Shown: positions 8,755-16,960 of the stretch, piece after piece
Layout of the letters: every line of letters starts with the position of its first letter
Position numbering within the stretch: position 1 is the first letter of the stretch
Source of the DNA: an uncultured Desulfobulbaceae bacterium
GTDB taxonomy: Bacteria > Desulfobacterota > Desulfobulbia > Desulfobulbales > Desulfocapsaceae
Length of the DNA stretch: 40,167 bases
Assembly: GCA_937910875.1 (NCBI GenBank)
Contig: CALENA010000144.1
Location: 1 to 40,167 of the forward strand
Reading direction: 5' to 3'
Made by a program: the position numbers and the translations under genes
The notes under the pieces: generated by a model
The model's input: only the letters and a program-made list of their open reading frames with translations
What the model was told of the DNA's origin: nothing
The model's database searches: none

Positions 8755-9470
8755 ACAGACCTTGTTTTTATTACTCGCTGGTTCTTTCAGTCCTCATCAT
8801 CTCCATGCTGCTTCCAACCACGGCCGTATTGGGCAACAGCGATAAACCGACTGAAACAATTGCCCGGGTGCAGCAGACCTATGACCAACTCCAGAGCCTG
8901 AGTTTCAGTTTCAGCCAGAGCAGCCAGGGCCCGTTCAGCACTCAGGACCGACTGGGTCGGGGACAGGCCATATTTCTGCGCAGCGCAGAGGCCTCAGGCC
9001 AGGCCAGAATGCGCTGGGATTATGAGGAACCAGATCATCAGGTCCTGATCAGTGACGGTGAGACTTTGCGCATGTACTTTGCCAGACTCCAGCAGCAGAT
9101 CATCACCCCGACCACAGCTCTTGAACAGGACCTGACCTACTCCTTTTTCAGCGGTCGCACCCGCCTGGACGAATCCTTTGAGATCCTGGCCGCCGACCAG
9201 GCCCTTCCGGCTGACGGCCAGAACCTTTCGAATCTGGCCACGATCCGCCTGCTCCCCAAAAAAGAACAGTCTCAAATCCGTGAGATCCAGCTCATCATCG
9301 GGGCTGACTTTCTGATCAGGGGTATCGAAATCGTTGACCATTTTGACACCCGAACCATACTGACCCTGAGCGATATCCAGCCCAACAGTCTCAAGAACCT
9401 GGCCCCGGCTGAGCGCGACCAGCTCTTTTTCTTCAACCCACCGCCGGACACGGAAATCATCCGCCAATGA
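8751..9470 (+). CDS. lolA: LolA-like outer-membrane lipoprotein carrier protein
   Basis: This 239-aa exported protein has an N-terminal signal peptide (hydrophobic LVLSVLIISMLLPTTAVLG, cleavage near residue 28). It then has the LolA pattern: a helical start (ETIARVQQTYDQLQSLSFSFSQ), a RMRWDYEEPDHQVLISDG strand pair, and TYSFFSGR. LolA carries lipoproteins across the periplasm from LolCDE to LolB. Homologues in this group are often called outer membrane lipoprotein carrier protein LolA/DUF4292. The C-terminus FFNPPPDTEIIRQ is compatible. Its stop overlaps the next gene by 4 bases. The family is confident; true lipoprotein shuttling is inferred. Confidence 0.82.
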   Translation: MNRPCFYYSLVLSVLIISMLLPTTAVLGNSDKPTETIARVQQTYDQLQSLSFSFSQSSQGPFSTQDRLGRGQAIFLRSAEASGQARMRWDYEEPDHQVLISDGETLRMYFARLQQQIITPTTALEQDLTYSFFSGRTRLDESFEILAADQALPADGQNLSNLATIRLLPKKEQSQIREIQLIIGADFLIRGIEIVDHFDTRTILTLSDIQPNSLKNLAPAERDQLFFFNPPPDTEIIRQ

Positions 9471-11302
9471 CCCGACCAGCAGGACTTTCTTTATCAGGCC
9501 CCCTGCGGGTCGCCCTGATCTCCCTGCCCTGGGCAATATTCAATCGACCCTCGATCCAACTCGGAGCACTCAAGGCCTTCCTCGAACAGGACCCACAGAT
9601 CCGGTGTGACACCTTCCACCCCTATCTGCTCACGGCCAAGATCCTGGGAACCGGTGTCTATCACCGACTGGCTGAAAACAGCTGGGCCGGCGAGGCCCTG
9701 TTCAGCCCCCTGCTCTTTCCCGAACAACACCAGGCCGCAGACCGACTCTTCAGTAAAAGTTGGAGTCGTCAGGACAAGCCACCCCTTGATTTTACGGTCA
9801 CTGTCAAGATCCTGGATCAACTGCTTGCTGACTGGCTTACCAGGATTGATTTCAGCTGCTATCAACTGGTTGGGTTTTCCATCTGCTTCAACCAACTCCT
9901 CTCCTCGCTGACCGTGGCCAAACGCCTTAAGGACGAGCATCCGTCCTTGCCCATCGTCTTCGGCGGCTCGGGCTGTGTCGGCCCCATGGGAGAATCTCTC
10001 CTTCAGACCTTTTCCCAGGTGGACTATATTGTCCACGGCGAGGGTGAAAAAAGCCTCAAACGCCTGTGTGATCATCTGATCAACCGACACAAGCTGCTGC
10101 CTGCCCAGGTAAAACATCGTCAGCAGGTCATTCCGGGTGAGCCGGTCTCACCGATCCAGGATCTGGAAGAACTGCCTCTTCCCGACTACCGCCCCTATTT
10201 CAAGGAACTGCAGCAGATTTTTCCGGGACAGCCCTTCATCCCGATCCTGCCGGTGGAATTTTCGCGCGGCTGCTGGTGGAACCGTTGCACCTTCTGCAAT
10301 CTCAATCTGCAATGGCACGGCTACCGCTGGAAAAAAGCTCAACGGATGTGGACAGAAGTCCAGGCACTCTCCAGGGCCTACCAGTCCCTGGACTTCACCT
10401 TCACAGACAACGCCCTGCCCCCGGCCGAAGCCGATCAATTTTTCCAGAATCAGGACATGGCCCGAACTGACCTGGATTTTTTCGCTGAAATCAGGATCAT
10501 CACCGATCCCAGACGGCTGGCCCTGTATCGCCGAGGGGGGCTGAGCACTGTCCAGGTGGGAATCGAATCCCTCAGCAGCTCATTGCTGAAACGGATGGAC
10601 AAGGGAACCACGGCCATCGAAAACATTGCCGCCATGAAAGGGGCCCTGGCCTGCGGCCTTTGCCTTGAGGGCAACCTGATCATTCAATTCCCCGGCAGCA
10701 GTGAAGATGAAGCTCAGGAGACGTTGACAAATCTTGACTTTGTCCTCCCTTACCCACCCCTGAAAAGCGCCGCCTTTTTCCTCGGCCATGGCTCACCAGT
10801 GCAGCAGGAGCCCTCCCGTTTTGGTATTACAGCCATTACCCAACATCCCAAAAACAGACAGCTTCTGCCCGCCCCCTGCCTCAATTCCCTGACCATGCTG
10901 ATCAAGGGCTATCGTGCAGACCAGCGCCTCCAAAGGAAACGATGGCAGGAGGTGCGCCGCAAGATCAGCGACTGGCAGGCCTTCCATGAACAGCGTGGCA
11001 AACAGAAATACCCGGCCCTCAGCCAGCGCGACGGCGGTACCTTTCTCATCATCCGCCAGGAACGGCACCATGGCCCCACCCTCCTGCACCGCCTCCAGGG
11101 GCGCTCGCGCGAAATTTACTTGTACTGCGCAACGATCCGTAAACGCAGAGACGTCCACCAACAGTTTCCGATGATCCTTCCCGAGTCACTTGACCGCTTT
11201 CTGTCTGAATTGACCCAAAAACATCTGCTCTTTCAGGAAAAAGACCAACTCCTGGCCCTGGCCGTGCCGGTACCAGACACCATCACCCACGTTGAGGGGT
11301 GA
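9467..11302 (+). CDS. B12-binding-domain radical SAM protein (RiPP-methyltransferase-like family)
   Basis: This 611-aa protein has an N-terminal Rossmann-like cobalamin-binding region (about 15-215, opening RVALISLPWAIFNRPSIQLG, with IVFGGSGC and YIVHGEGEKSL). The radical SAM domain follows. The cluster motif is RGCWWNRCTFCN with Cys269, Cys274 and Cys277, that is CX4CX2C instead of the classic CX3CX2C; a CWW start of this kind occurs in B12-dependent radical SAM methylases. A basic C-terminal domain of about 180 residues follows. The N-terminal signature resembles proteins annotated as RiPP-maturation radical SAM C-methyltransferases, but no precursor peptide gene is visible nearby. The substrate is unknown. 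Coupling to lolA (ATGA overlap) suggests housekeeping co-expression, not a peptide cluster. Confidence 0.8.
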   Translation: MTRPAGLSLSGPLRVALISLPWAIFNRPSIQLGALKAFLEQDPQIRCDTFHPYLLTAKILGTGVYHRLAENSWAGEALFSPLLFPEQHQAADRLFSKSWSRQDKPPLDFTVTVKILDQLLADWLTRIDFSCYQLVGFSICFNQLLSSLTVAKRLKDEHPSLPIVFGGSGCVGPMGESLLQTFSQVDYIVHGEGEKSLKRLCDHLINRHKLLPAQVKHRQQVIPGEPVSPIQDLEELPLPDYRPYFKELQQIFPGQPFIPILPVEFSRGCWWNRCTFCNLNLQWHGYRWKKAQRMWTEVQALSRAYQSLDFTFTDNALPPAEADQFFQNQDMARTDLDFFAEIRIITDPRRLALYRRGGLSTVQVGIESLSSSLLKRMDKGTTAIENIAAMKGALACGLCLEGNLIIQFPGSSEDEAQETLTNLDFVLPYPPLKSAAFFLGHGSPVQQEPSRFGITAITQHPKNRQLLPAPCLNSLTMLIKGYRADQRLQRKRWQEVRRKISDWQAFHEQRGKQKYPALSQRDGGTFLIIRQERHHGPTLLHRLQGRSREIYLYCATIRKRRDVHQQFPMILPESLDRFLSELTQKHLLFQEKDQLLALAVPVPDTITHVEG

Positions 11303-11310
11303 TCTCTCTT

Positions 11311-11337
11311 TTGCTTCCGGACAGATCATGGTATGAT
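11311..11337 (+). promoter_or_regulatory. Possible sigma70-type promoter for the S1-domain gene
   Basis: TTGCTT and TATGAT are separated by 15 bases, about 90 bases upstream of the start codon at 11425. The -10 box is good, but the spacing is short, so this is tentative. Confidence 0.25.
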
Positions 11338-11424
11338 CGTCTGCCCAAGCATCGGGCTTCACCCAGGTCACCTGTGTTCAACCACGGTTACCTCCATTCA
11401 ATCAAGTAACAGACAGGTACAGAT

Positions 11425-12624
11425 ATGTCCCAGGACACCAGCGACGCGAGTTTTGCCGAACTCTTCCAGGAAACCACAACCCGCCTAAATCAACGGCTCA
11501 GCCCGGGTCAGAAGATCACTGCCCGGATCGCCGATCTTGCCCCGGAGACCATTTTCATCGATATCGGTGGCAAGAGTGAAGGTATCCTTGATCGGTCCGA
11601 GGTGGACGAGACAGAACGGCCTGCAGCCGTGGGTGATCCACTCTCTGTTTATTTTCTGCGCAGCACTGGTTCAGGAATGATCTTCACCACCAAGATCGGT
11701 GGCTCTGGAGGGGCAGCCCACCTGGAAGAGGCCTGGCAGGCTCAGATCCCTGTCCAGGGTGTGGTCAAAAAAGAAATCAAAGGCGGTTTCGAGGTCATGA
11801 TCAGTGGCTCGGTCCGCGGCTTCTGCCCTTTCTCTCAGATGAGTTTACGCCGGGTCGAAAACGCGGCCGAGACCTTCCTGGAACAGTCCATGACCTTCCT
11901 CATCACTCGCTATGAACAGGATGGCCGCAATCTGGTCCTCTCTGCCCGAGCCGTGCAGGAACGAGAACGGGAAGAACTGAAGGAAGAGTTGAAAAAAACC
12001 CTGAGCGAAGGTCAGACGGTCACGGGCACCATCAGCAGCATTCGTGACTTCGGGCTCTTTGTTGATCTGGGTGGAGTTGACGGCCTGGTCCCCCTGTCTG
12101 AGCTGGGCTGGAGCCGGGTTGAAAACGTCGCAGAACTCTTTACGGTCGACGACAAGGTCAAGGTCATGATCAAGGGGCTGGACTGGGAAAAAGATCGGAT
12201 CACCCTGAGCATCAAGGAGACCCTGGAGAATCCCTGGGACCAGATCACCATCACCTTACCCATTGGCATCACGGTCATGGGCCGGGTCGCCAGACTGACG
12301 AATTTCGGGGCCTTTGTCACCCTTGTCCCGGGCATTGACGGCCTGGTCCATATCTCCAAACTCGGCCAGGGACGCCGAATCAACCACCCGCGTGAAGTCT
12401 TGGAGGAAGGGCAGGACCTGGAAGTCCAGGTGGATGAGATTGATCTTGAGAAGAGGAATATCCGCCTGAGCCTGGCCGATCAGGCAGCGGTTGAGGCCGA
12501 AACAACTCCCAAACCAGCACCCGGGGGACAGGCGCCACGTGAGCCCGTCCAGCACCAGACCCCGAAATCGATGGGCACCCTGGGAGACCTGCTCGGGGCA
12601 AGCCTCAAAGAGAAACGGAAATAA
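11425..12624 (+). CDS. S1 RNA-binding domain protein (ribosomal protein S1 homologue)
   Basis: This 399-aa protein is built of four S1 OB-fold repeats at about residues 24-98, 105-178, 190-262 and 275-350. Repeats 3 and 4 are the most canonical (GTISSIRDFGLFVDLGGVDG and GRVARLTNFGAFVTLVPGID). A low-complexity Pro/Gln tail follows. Classic RpsA has six repeats, so this could be a short S1 paralogue or an accessory RNA-binding factor. Binding of single-stranded mRNA leaders on the ribosome is the family expectation, not something the sequence proves. The start at 11425 has a weak CAGGTACAG-type ribosome site. It is transcribed alone and faces rlmB across a split terminator. Confidence 0.88.
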   Translation: MSQDTSDASFAELFQETTTRLNQRLSPGQKITARIADLAPETIFIDIGGKSEGILDRSEVDETERPAAVGDPLSVYFLRSTGSGMIFTTKIGGSGGAAHLEEAWQAQIPVQGVVKKEIKGGFEVMISGSVRGFCPFSQMSLRRVENAAETFLEQSMTFLITRYEQDGRNLVLSARAVQEREREELKEELKKTLSEGQTVTGTISSIRDFGLFVDLGGVDGLVPLSELGWSRVENVAELFTVDDKVKVMIKGLDWEKDRITLSIKETLENPWDQITITLPIGITVMGRVARLTNFGAFVTLVPGIDGLVHISKLGQGRRINHPREVLEEGQDLEVQVDEIDLEKRNIRLSLADQAAVEAETTPKPAPGGQAPREPVQHQTPKSMGTLGDLLGASLKEKRK

Positions 12625-12692
12625 GTCGGCGTTGTCGTTCGCCTTAAGCACACAAAAAAAACAAGGGACGTCCTGCAAGGTGCCCCTGACTC

Positions 12693-12917
12693 AAAAAGCA
12701 TCCATCCCGGCTCACTAAGGGCCTGTAAATAAATAACCTGGTCAATCTTACATCTTACTTTCGGGTCATCTTTGAATGCGGCTCAATCACAAAATCCTCA
12801 ACGTAGCCCTGCTACATCTGCGGTTTTATTCAATCGCCGCACCCAAATCTGGCCCAAAACCAAGCGTAATATCAGCCAAGTTATTTATTTACAGGCCCCA
12901 AGGAATGGATGCTTTTT
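12693..12917. terminator. Bidirectional terminator stem split by a MITE-like element
   Basis: AAAAAGCATCCATCCC at 12693-12708 pairs with GGAATGGATGCTTTTT at 12902-12917, 15 of 16 positions, with an A run on the left and a T run on the right. Without the 180-bp element between them, the arms would form a normal bidirectional terminator hairpin for the convergent S1 and rlmB genes. That the insertion happened in the loop is inference from this symmetry. Confidence 0.65.
12719..12898. mobile_element. 180-bp MITE-like palindromic element (family C)
   Basis: The element is bounded by perfect 19-bp terminal inverted repeats, GGGCCTGTAAATAAATAAC at 12719-12737 and its complement at 12880-12898. Its interior is an imperfect palindrome: GCGGCTCAATCACAAAATC-like and GCGGCGATTGAATAAAACC-like arms surround a central GTAGCCCTGCTAC hairpin. 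No coding capacity is evident. This fits a non-autonomous miniature element mobilised by a transposase elsewhere. A clean target duplication could not be defined. Confidence 0.75.
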
Positions 12918-12969
12918 CATGTCGTCGCCTTGGTCACAAGACGACCCGATATCAATGAAGAAGTAAAAC

Positions 12970-13998
12970 TCAGACAGGGAGATGCCGGCGCATGATCTCG
13001 AACATGATCACTCCGGCGGCCACGGAACTGTTGAGCGAATCGAGATCACCCAGCATCGGGATTGAGATCAAAACATCACAACGGCGCTGAACCAGGGGCC
13101 TGATTCCAGGACCCTCACCACCGACCACCAGACACAGGGGCAGGTCAAAGTCAGTCTGATAGAGAGACGCTGCCGTCTCGTCCTTGACCGCGCCAAAAAC
13201 CCAGAGACCGGCATCCTGTAAGCGTTGAAGGCTCTCAGCCAGATTGGTCACCTGACAGATATCCATGTGGGCCATGGCCCCGGCCGCTGATTTGGCGGCT
13301 GTCCCGCCCAACGGAGCCGAACGCTCCCGGGTCACCAGCACCGCGGCCATGCCCGAGGCATGCGCCGAACGAATGATCGCCCCCAGATTGTGCGGATCCT
13401 GGAGACAATCCAGGGCAATAAGGCGCGGTTTTTCCCCGGCTGCCACCTGCTCCCTGAGACGGCCGAGCAACTCATCAAACTCCAGGAGTTCGGTCTGATT
13501 GACCCGGGCCACAACCCCCTGATGTCGGGCCTCCGATGCCTCCGGACCGGTCAGCTTCAAACCAGAGACAAAGGTCAGCCTGACACCCTGCTCTTTGGCC
13601 AGCTCGATTAACTCCTCCCGCTTGCCACCATGATGATCCTTGACCAGAATGATCTCAGCAATCCGTTCGCCTCCCTGCTTCAAGACCTCAAGCACCGGAT
13701 GAACGCCCCAGAGCAAGTCATCACTGAGGCGAATCAACCGGTCCTGGCCACCACTGCCTTTGGGCCGACTGCTGCCTGATGGACCACTGCCCTTGAGACC
13801 GATAACCTGGGCCTCTCCTGCCCTGACCGTCTCAGGCCGCCGGGTTCGGGTGACCGGGCTATTTTTTTCAACTTTTTTCGACCCGGACCGTGAGGGCGCT
13901 TCCCTCTTGGTGCTGGCGGACAAATTGCCATCTCTCCTGGCTCTACCTGCACCTGTCTGTTCTCCCGATCGTTTTGGTGCTGGTCTCTTTGTTTTCAC
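12970..13998 (-). CDS. rlmB: TrmH-family 23S rRNA 2'-O-methyltransferase (RlmB-like)
   Basis: This is a SPOUT methyltransferase that in E. coli methylates G2251 of 23S rRNA. The protein is 342 aa. The first ~90 residues are a Lys/Arg/Gly/Ser-rich, probably disordered tail. The substrate-binding domain (DLLWGVHPVLEVLKQGGERIAEIIL) follows, then the catalytic knot with ALDCLQDPHNLGAIIRSAHASG, LVVGGEGPGIRP and the closing SLNSSVAAGVIMFE. The GTG start at 13998 overlaps the gmk stop by 4 bases (GTGA). It is the last gene of the DUF3786-rfaE1-yicC-remA-gmk-rlmB operon. The long basic N-terminal extension is unusual compared with E. coli RlmB (about 243 aa). The exact target base is not provable here. 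Confidence 0.9.
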   Translation of the reverse strand: MKTKRPAPKRSGEQTGAGRARRDGNLSASTKREAPSRSGSKKVEKNSPVTRTRRPETVRAGEAQVIGLKGSGPSGSSRPKGSGGQDRLIRLSDDLLWGVHPVLEVLKQGGERIAEIILVKDHHGGKREELIELAKEQGVRLTFVSGLKLTGPEASEARHQGVVARVNQTELLEFDELLGRLREQVAAGEKPRLIALDCLQDPHNLGAIIRSAHASGMAAVLVTRERSAPLGGTAAKSAAGAMAHMDICQVTNLAESLQRLQDAGLWVFGAVKDETAASLYQTDFDLPLCLVVGGEGPGIRPLVQRRCDVLISIPMLGDLDSLNSSVAAGVIMFEIMRRHLPV

Positions 13999-14606
13999 AG
14001 TCCCTCCAGTACAATAGGCTGGCCCGAAGGCAGGCGATGCGCCCGACTCCTTTCGGCCAGAACCACAGCCTTCAGGACCGTGACGGCCTCCTCCAGCTGA
14101 TCATTGAGCAGCAGATAATCATACTCCACCGCCGCCCGCATTTCTTTTGCGGCATTGCGCAGGCGCAGACCAATGGTCTCGTCGCTGTCTGTCTTACGGC
14201 CCCGCAAACGGCGTTCGAGTTCGGCCAGAGACGGTGGACTGATAAAGACAAAGGCCCCATCAATCAGCTGAGAGGCCCGGACAATCGCCGCACCTTGGAC
14301 ATCAATGTCCAAAATCACGTCCACTCCCTGCGCCAACTGTGCCAGTACCGCCTCCCGGCTGGTCCCGTAGAAGTTGCCATGGACCTCGGCCCACTCCAGA
14401 AAGGCCCCCTGATCACGCATGGCCGCAAAACGCTCCTGACTGACAAAGTGATAATCCACACCATCAACCTCACCGGCCCGTGGGGCGCGGGTGGTATGAG
14501 AGACAGAAAAGGCCAGATTGTCAAGCTCGGCCATAACCCGTTTGAGCAAGGTGGTTTTACCGGCTCCTGACGGGGCGGAAAAGATAAAAAGGCGTCCTTG
14601 GGCCAT
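13995..14606 (-). CDS. gmk: Guanylate kinase
   Basis: Gmk phosphorylates GMP or dGMP to the diphosphate using ATP. The sequence shows the P-loop FSAPSGAGKTTLL near the start, SVSHTTRAPRAGEVDGVDYHFVS (GMP binding), DVILDIDVQGA, and the lid-region arginines. Length (203 aa) is normal. The ATG at 14606 touches the stop of the DUF370 gene (TGATG), with a GTG just upstream as an alternative. The yicC-DUF370-gmk order is conserved in many bacteria and supports the neighbouring assignments. Confidence 0.97.
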   Translation of the reverse strand: MAQGRLFIFSAPSGAGKTTLLKRVMAELDNLAFSVSHTTRAPRAGEVDGVDYHFVSQERFAAMRDQGAFLEWAEVHGNFYGTSREAVLAQLAQGVDVILDIDVQGAAIVRASQLIDGAFVFISPPSLAELERRLRGRKTDSDETIGLRLRNAAKEMRAAVEYDYLLLNDQLEEAVTVLKAVVLAERSRAHRLPSGQPIVLEGL

Positions 14607-14914
14607 CACTGCCCCCCCTTTTTTCTGCTCTGTTCCGATTTCTTCAGCTGTTCGATCTCGGCCAGCTGAGTCTCGATGCGCAATGCGCCCAGACGCTGGC
14701 TGATGGTCTCGGGCTGGACAGAAGAGAGAACCACGTGATTCGAGTCCATGACCAGGATCGACCGAGTCCGGCGGCCCTCGGTCACATCAATGAGCTGCCC
14801 GGCCTGTTTGGCACTCTCCTTGAGTTTCCGGGCCGGCGACGAACCGGTATTGATCACGGCCACAATTTTTTCAGCCATCACCGTATTGCCAAAACCAATA
14901 TTGATCAGTTTCAT
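14606..14914 (-). CDS. DUF370 / RemA-like regulatory protein
   Basis: This 102-aa protein starts [20 protein letters not shown] and contains [41 protein letters not shown], the DUF370 core. RemA of Bacillus is a DNA-binding activator of matrix genes. Function in this group is not established, although the position before gmk is typical. The C-terminal ~20 residues are a charged, coiled-coil-like tail ([15 protein letters not shown]) beyond the usual ~85-aa length. The start at 14914 follows GAGGTG by about 10 bases; an upstream GTG would add five residues. Confidence 0.88.
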   Translation of the reverse strand: MKLINIGFGNTVMAEKIVAVINTGSSPARKLKESAKQAGQLIDVTEGRRTRSILVMDSNHVVLSSVQPETISQRLGALRIETQLAEIEQLKKSEQSRKKGGQ

Positions 14915-14943
14915 ACTCTCTCTCACCACCTCTTCAGACCATC

Positions 14944-14964
14944 TTGGGCCTTGCCAAAGCCCAA
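14944..14964 (-). other. Small hairpin between yicC and the DUF370 gene
   Basis: TTGGGC and GCCCAA form a perfect 6-bp stem with a 9-base loop, 30 bases before the DUF370 start codon. There is no T tract, so it may be an mRNA-processing or translational control structure. The rest of the 160-base gap between yicC and the DUF370 gene shows nothing. Confidence 0.3.
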
Positions 14965-15074
14965 ATATTCTCGGGACAGCGCAACGTTGTCTCTCCTGCC
15001 TGACTCAATCAGCACAGTTCAAGAAAACTCAAAATCTGGACGCAATCCAGCCAGAGAAGAAACTGGCCGGTCTC

Positions 15075-15962
15075 TTATTCAATATTTTGGACCTGCTCGC
15101 GCATCTTCTCCAGCTCCCCCTTCAGATCAACGGTGAGATGGGCAATCGTCGCATCGTTAATCTTGGAGGCCATGGTATTGACCTCCCGCAGAAACTCCTG
15201 GAGGAGAAAATCCAGCTTACGCCCCACAGGCTCAGGCGCAGCTAAAAAGGCACGAAACTGTTCGAGATGGCTGCGCAGGCGAACGATCTCTTCGGTGACG
15301 TCGGTCTTGTCGGCCAAGATTGCCACTTCCTGCGCCAGACGCTGCTCATCCAGCTGAATCCGGTCCAGAAGTTTGACTAGACGTTCTGCCAGCCCCTGCT
15401 GCCGTTCCTGAAGAAGAATGGGGATAGCCGCCTCAATCTGCTCCACCACCGCCGTAAAATGATCCAGCCGGGCTGTAAGATCCACGGCCATGGCCTTACC
15501 CTCGCGAGTTCGCATCTCCTGACAATCGGCCAGGGCCCGGTCCAGGGCCTGGCCTGCCAACAAGAAGGCCACCTCTTCATCTTCACTCTGCTGTTCCAGG
15601 ACCAAGACATCTGGATAGGCGGCCAGATCGCGCAGACTGGGCCGTTCCTCCATTCCAAGTTCCCGGGCCAGGGTCAGCAGACCTGCGTGATAGTTGCCGG
15701 CCAGTCGGCTGTTTACCCGAACGGTCATCAGATCGGAAAAATCCCCACTCACGGTCAGCAGCAGATCGACCCGCCCCCGCTGATGCAGGACCGCGACCTT
15801 CTTTCTCAACCGTTCTTCAAGCATCCCATAGCCGCGAGGCAGCTTGATATTCACATCAAGATGACGGTTATTGACACAGCGCAGTTCCGCCTGCCAGGTC
15901 CTGCCGTCACTCTCGGCCTCACCCCGGCCAAAACCGGTCATGCTCATCACACTGGCCATCAT
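15075..15962 (-). CDS. yicC: YicC-family endoribonuclease
   Basis: YicC/YloC proteins are small endoribonucleases implicated in RNA turnover. The N-terminus MSMTGFGRGEAESDGRTWQAELRCVNNRHLDVNIKLPRGY and the C-terminal EPVGRKLDFLLQEFLREVNTMASKINDATIAHLTVDLKGELEKMREQ are the family's two conserved domains (YicC_N and DUF1732). Length is 295 aa. The start overlaps the rfaE1 stop (the TGA lies within ATGATG). It is part of the minus-strand operon leading to gmk and rlmB. Confidence 0.95.
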   Translation of the reverse strand: MMASVMSMTGFGRGEAESDGRTWQAELRCVNNRHLDVNIKLPRGYGMLEERLRKKVAVLHQRGRVDLLLTVSGDFSDLMTVRVNSRLAGNYHAGLLTLARELGMEERPSLRDLAAYPDVLVLEQQSEDEEVAFLLAGQALDRALADCQEMRTREGKAMAVDLTARLDHFTAVVEQIEAAIPILLQERQQGLAERLVKLLDRIQLDEQRLAQEVAILADKTDVTEEIVRLRSHLEQFRAFLAAPEPVGRKLDFLLQEFLREVNTMASKINDATIAHLTVDLKGELEKMREQVQNIE

Positions 15963-16960
15963 TTCTCTCCTTCATGCTGCAGTTCAACCAGCAATTCTTC
16001 CATATTCACCGTGGCCGTGCCCACCTTGCCGACCACAATTCCTGCCGCAACATTGGCAAGAGAGGCCGCATCAATAAGCGAGGCCCCGGAGGCCAGGGCC
16101 AGGGCCAGGACAGCCACCACGGTATCGCCGGCTCCGGTCACATCAAAGACCTCACGGGCCAAGGTCGGAATCGTAACCATCTTGGTCCCAGACTCAAGCA
16201 GGGCCATTCCGGCCTCACCCCGAGTGACCAGAACCGCCTCACAGGAAAAACGCTCACACAGCAGTTGGGCGGCCCGGGCCAGTTCCTCTCCTGTGCGAAT
16301 GGTCATCCCCGCCATCCGTTCTGCCTCCAGATGATTAGGGGTCATCACAGTGGCCCCGGCAAAACGCTCCGGCTCCTGGGGTTTGGGGTCAACCACCACT
16401 GGAATCCGGCGCCCGCTTTCCCGGGAAACCCGGTGCACAAGGTCAAGCAGCTGCTCCATAAGGGCCTGACTGACAACCCCCTTATAATAATCGGAGACGA
16501 CCACCGCATCAACCGTGGCCAGCTGCTCTGCCACACAACGCATCAGGGCCGCAACCACTTCAGGCCCTGGATCACCGACCTGTTCCCGATCAAAACGAAC
16601 GATCTGCTGGCCCTGCGCCACCACTCGAGCCTTGACCGTAGTCGGACGGTCGACAACAACCAGTCCGCAATCAGAAGTACCCAGATCAGCCATGAGCTCC
16701 CGGAGCCGTCCGCCCATCTCATCCGCCCCGACAATCCCACACAACAGGGCCTCGCCCCCCAGGGCATAGATATTGTGGAGGACATTGGCCCCACCACCCA
16801 GGAGCAGCTCTTCCCGGTTGACATTGACCACCGGTACCGGGGCCTCAGGCGAGATCCGACTGACACTGCCCCAGATAAAATGGTCGACGATAATATCACC
16901 GATCACCAGAATCCTACTTCCGGCCAGATGTCTAGCCACTTCCTGCAAATGTGTTGTCAT
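15959..16960 (-). CDS. rfaE1: D-glycero-beta-D-manno-heptose-7-phosphate 1-kinase (RfaE1/HldE kinase domain)
   Basis: This is a PfkB/ribokinase-fold sugar kinase of the LPS inner-core heptose pathway. It is 333 aa and contains only the kinase domain; the nucleotidyltransferase half of bifunctional HldE is absent and would be encoded elsewhere. Visible motifs are RILVIGDIIVDHFIWG, the GGGANVLHNIYALGG sugar-binding loop, VVSDYYKGV, and the PfkB signature DVTGAGDTVVAVLALALASG with the catalytic Asp. The ATG abuts the TGA of the DUF3786 gene (TGAATG). LPS with heptose implies an outer membrane, consistent with lolA and skp in this window. Confidence 0.93.
   Translation of the reverse strand: MTTHLQEVARHLAGSRILVIGDIIVDHFIWGSVSRISPEAPVPVVNVNREELLLGGGANVLHNIYALGGEALLCGIVGADEMGGRLRELMADLGTSDCGLVVVDRPTTVKARVVAQGQQIVRFDREQVGDPGPEVVAALMRCVAEQLATVDAVVVSDYYKGVVSQALMEQLLDLVHRVSRESGRRIPVVVDPKPQEPERFAGATVMTPNHLEAERMAGMTIRTGEELARAAQLLCERFSCEAVLVTRGEAGMALLESGTKMVTIPTLAREVFDVTGAGDTVVAVLALALASGASLIDAASLANVAAGIVVGKVGTATVNMEELLVELQHEGEK

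Noticed and set aside
9467-11302. RiPP biosynthetic cluster
   Set aside because: No precursor peptide, protease or transporter is next to the radical SAM gene; its neighbours are housekeeping genes.
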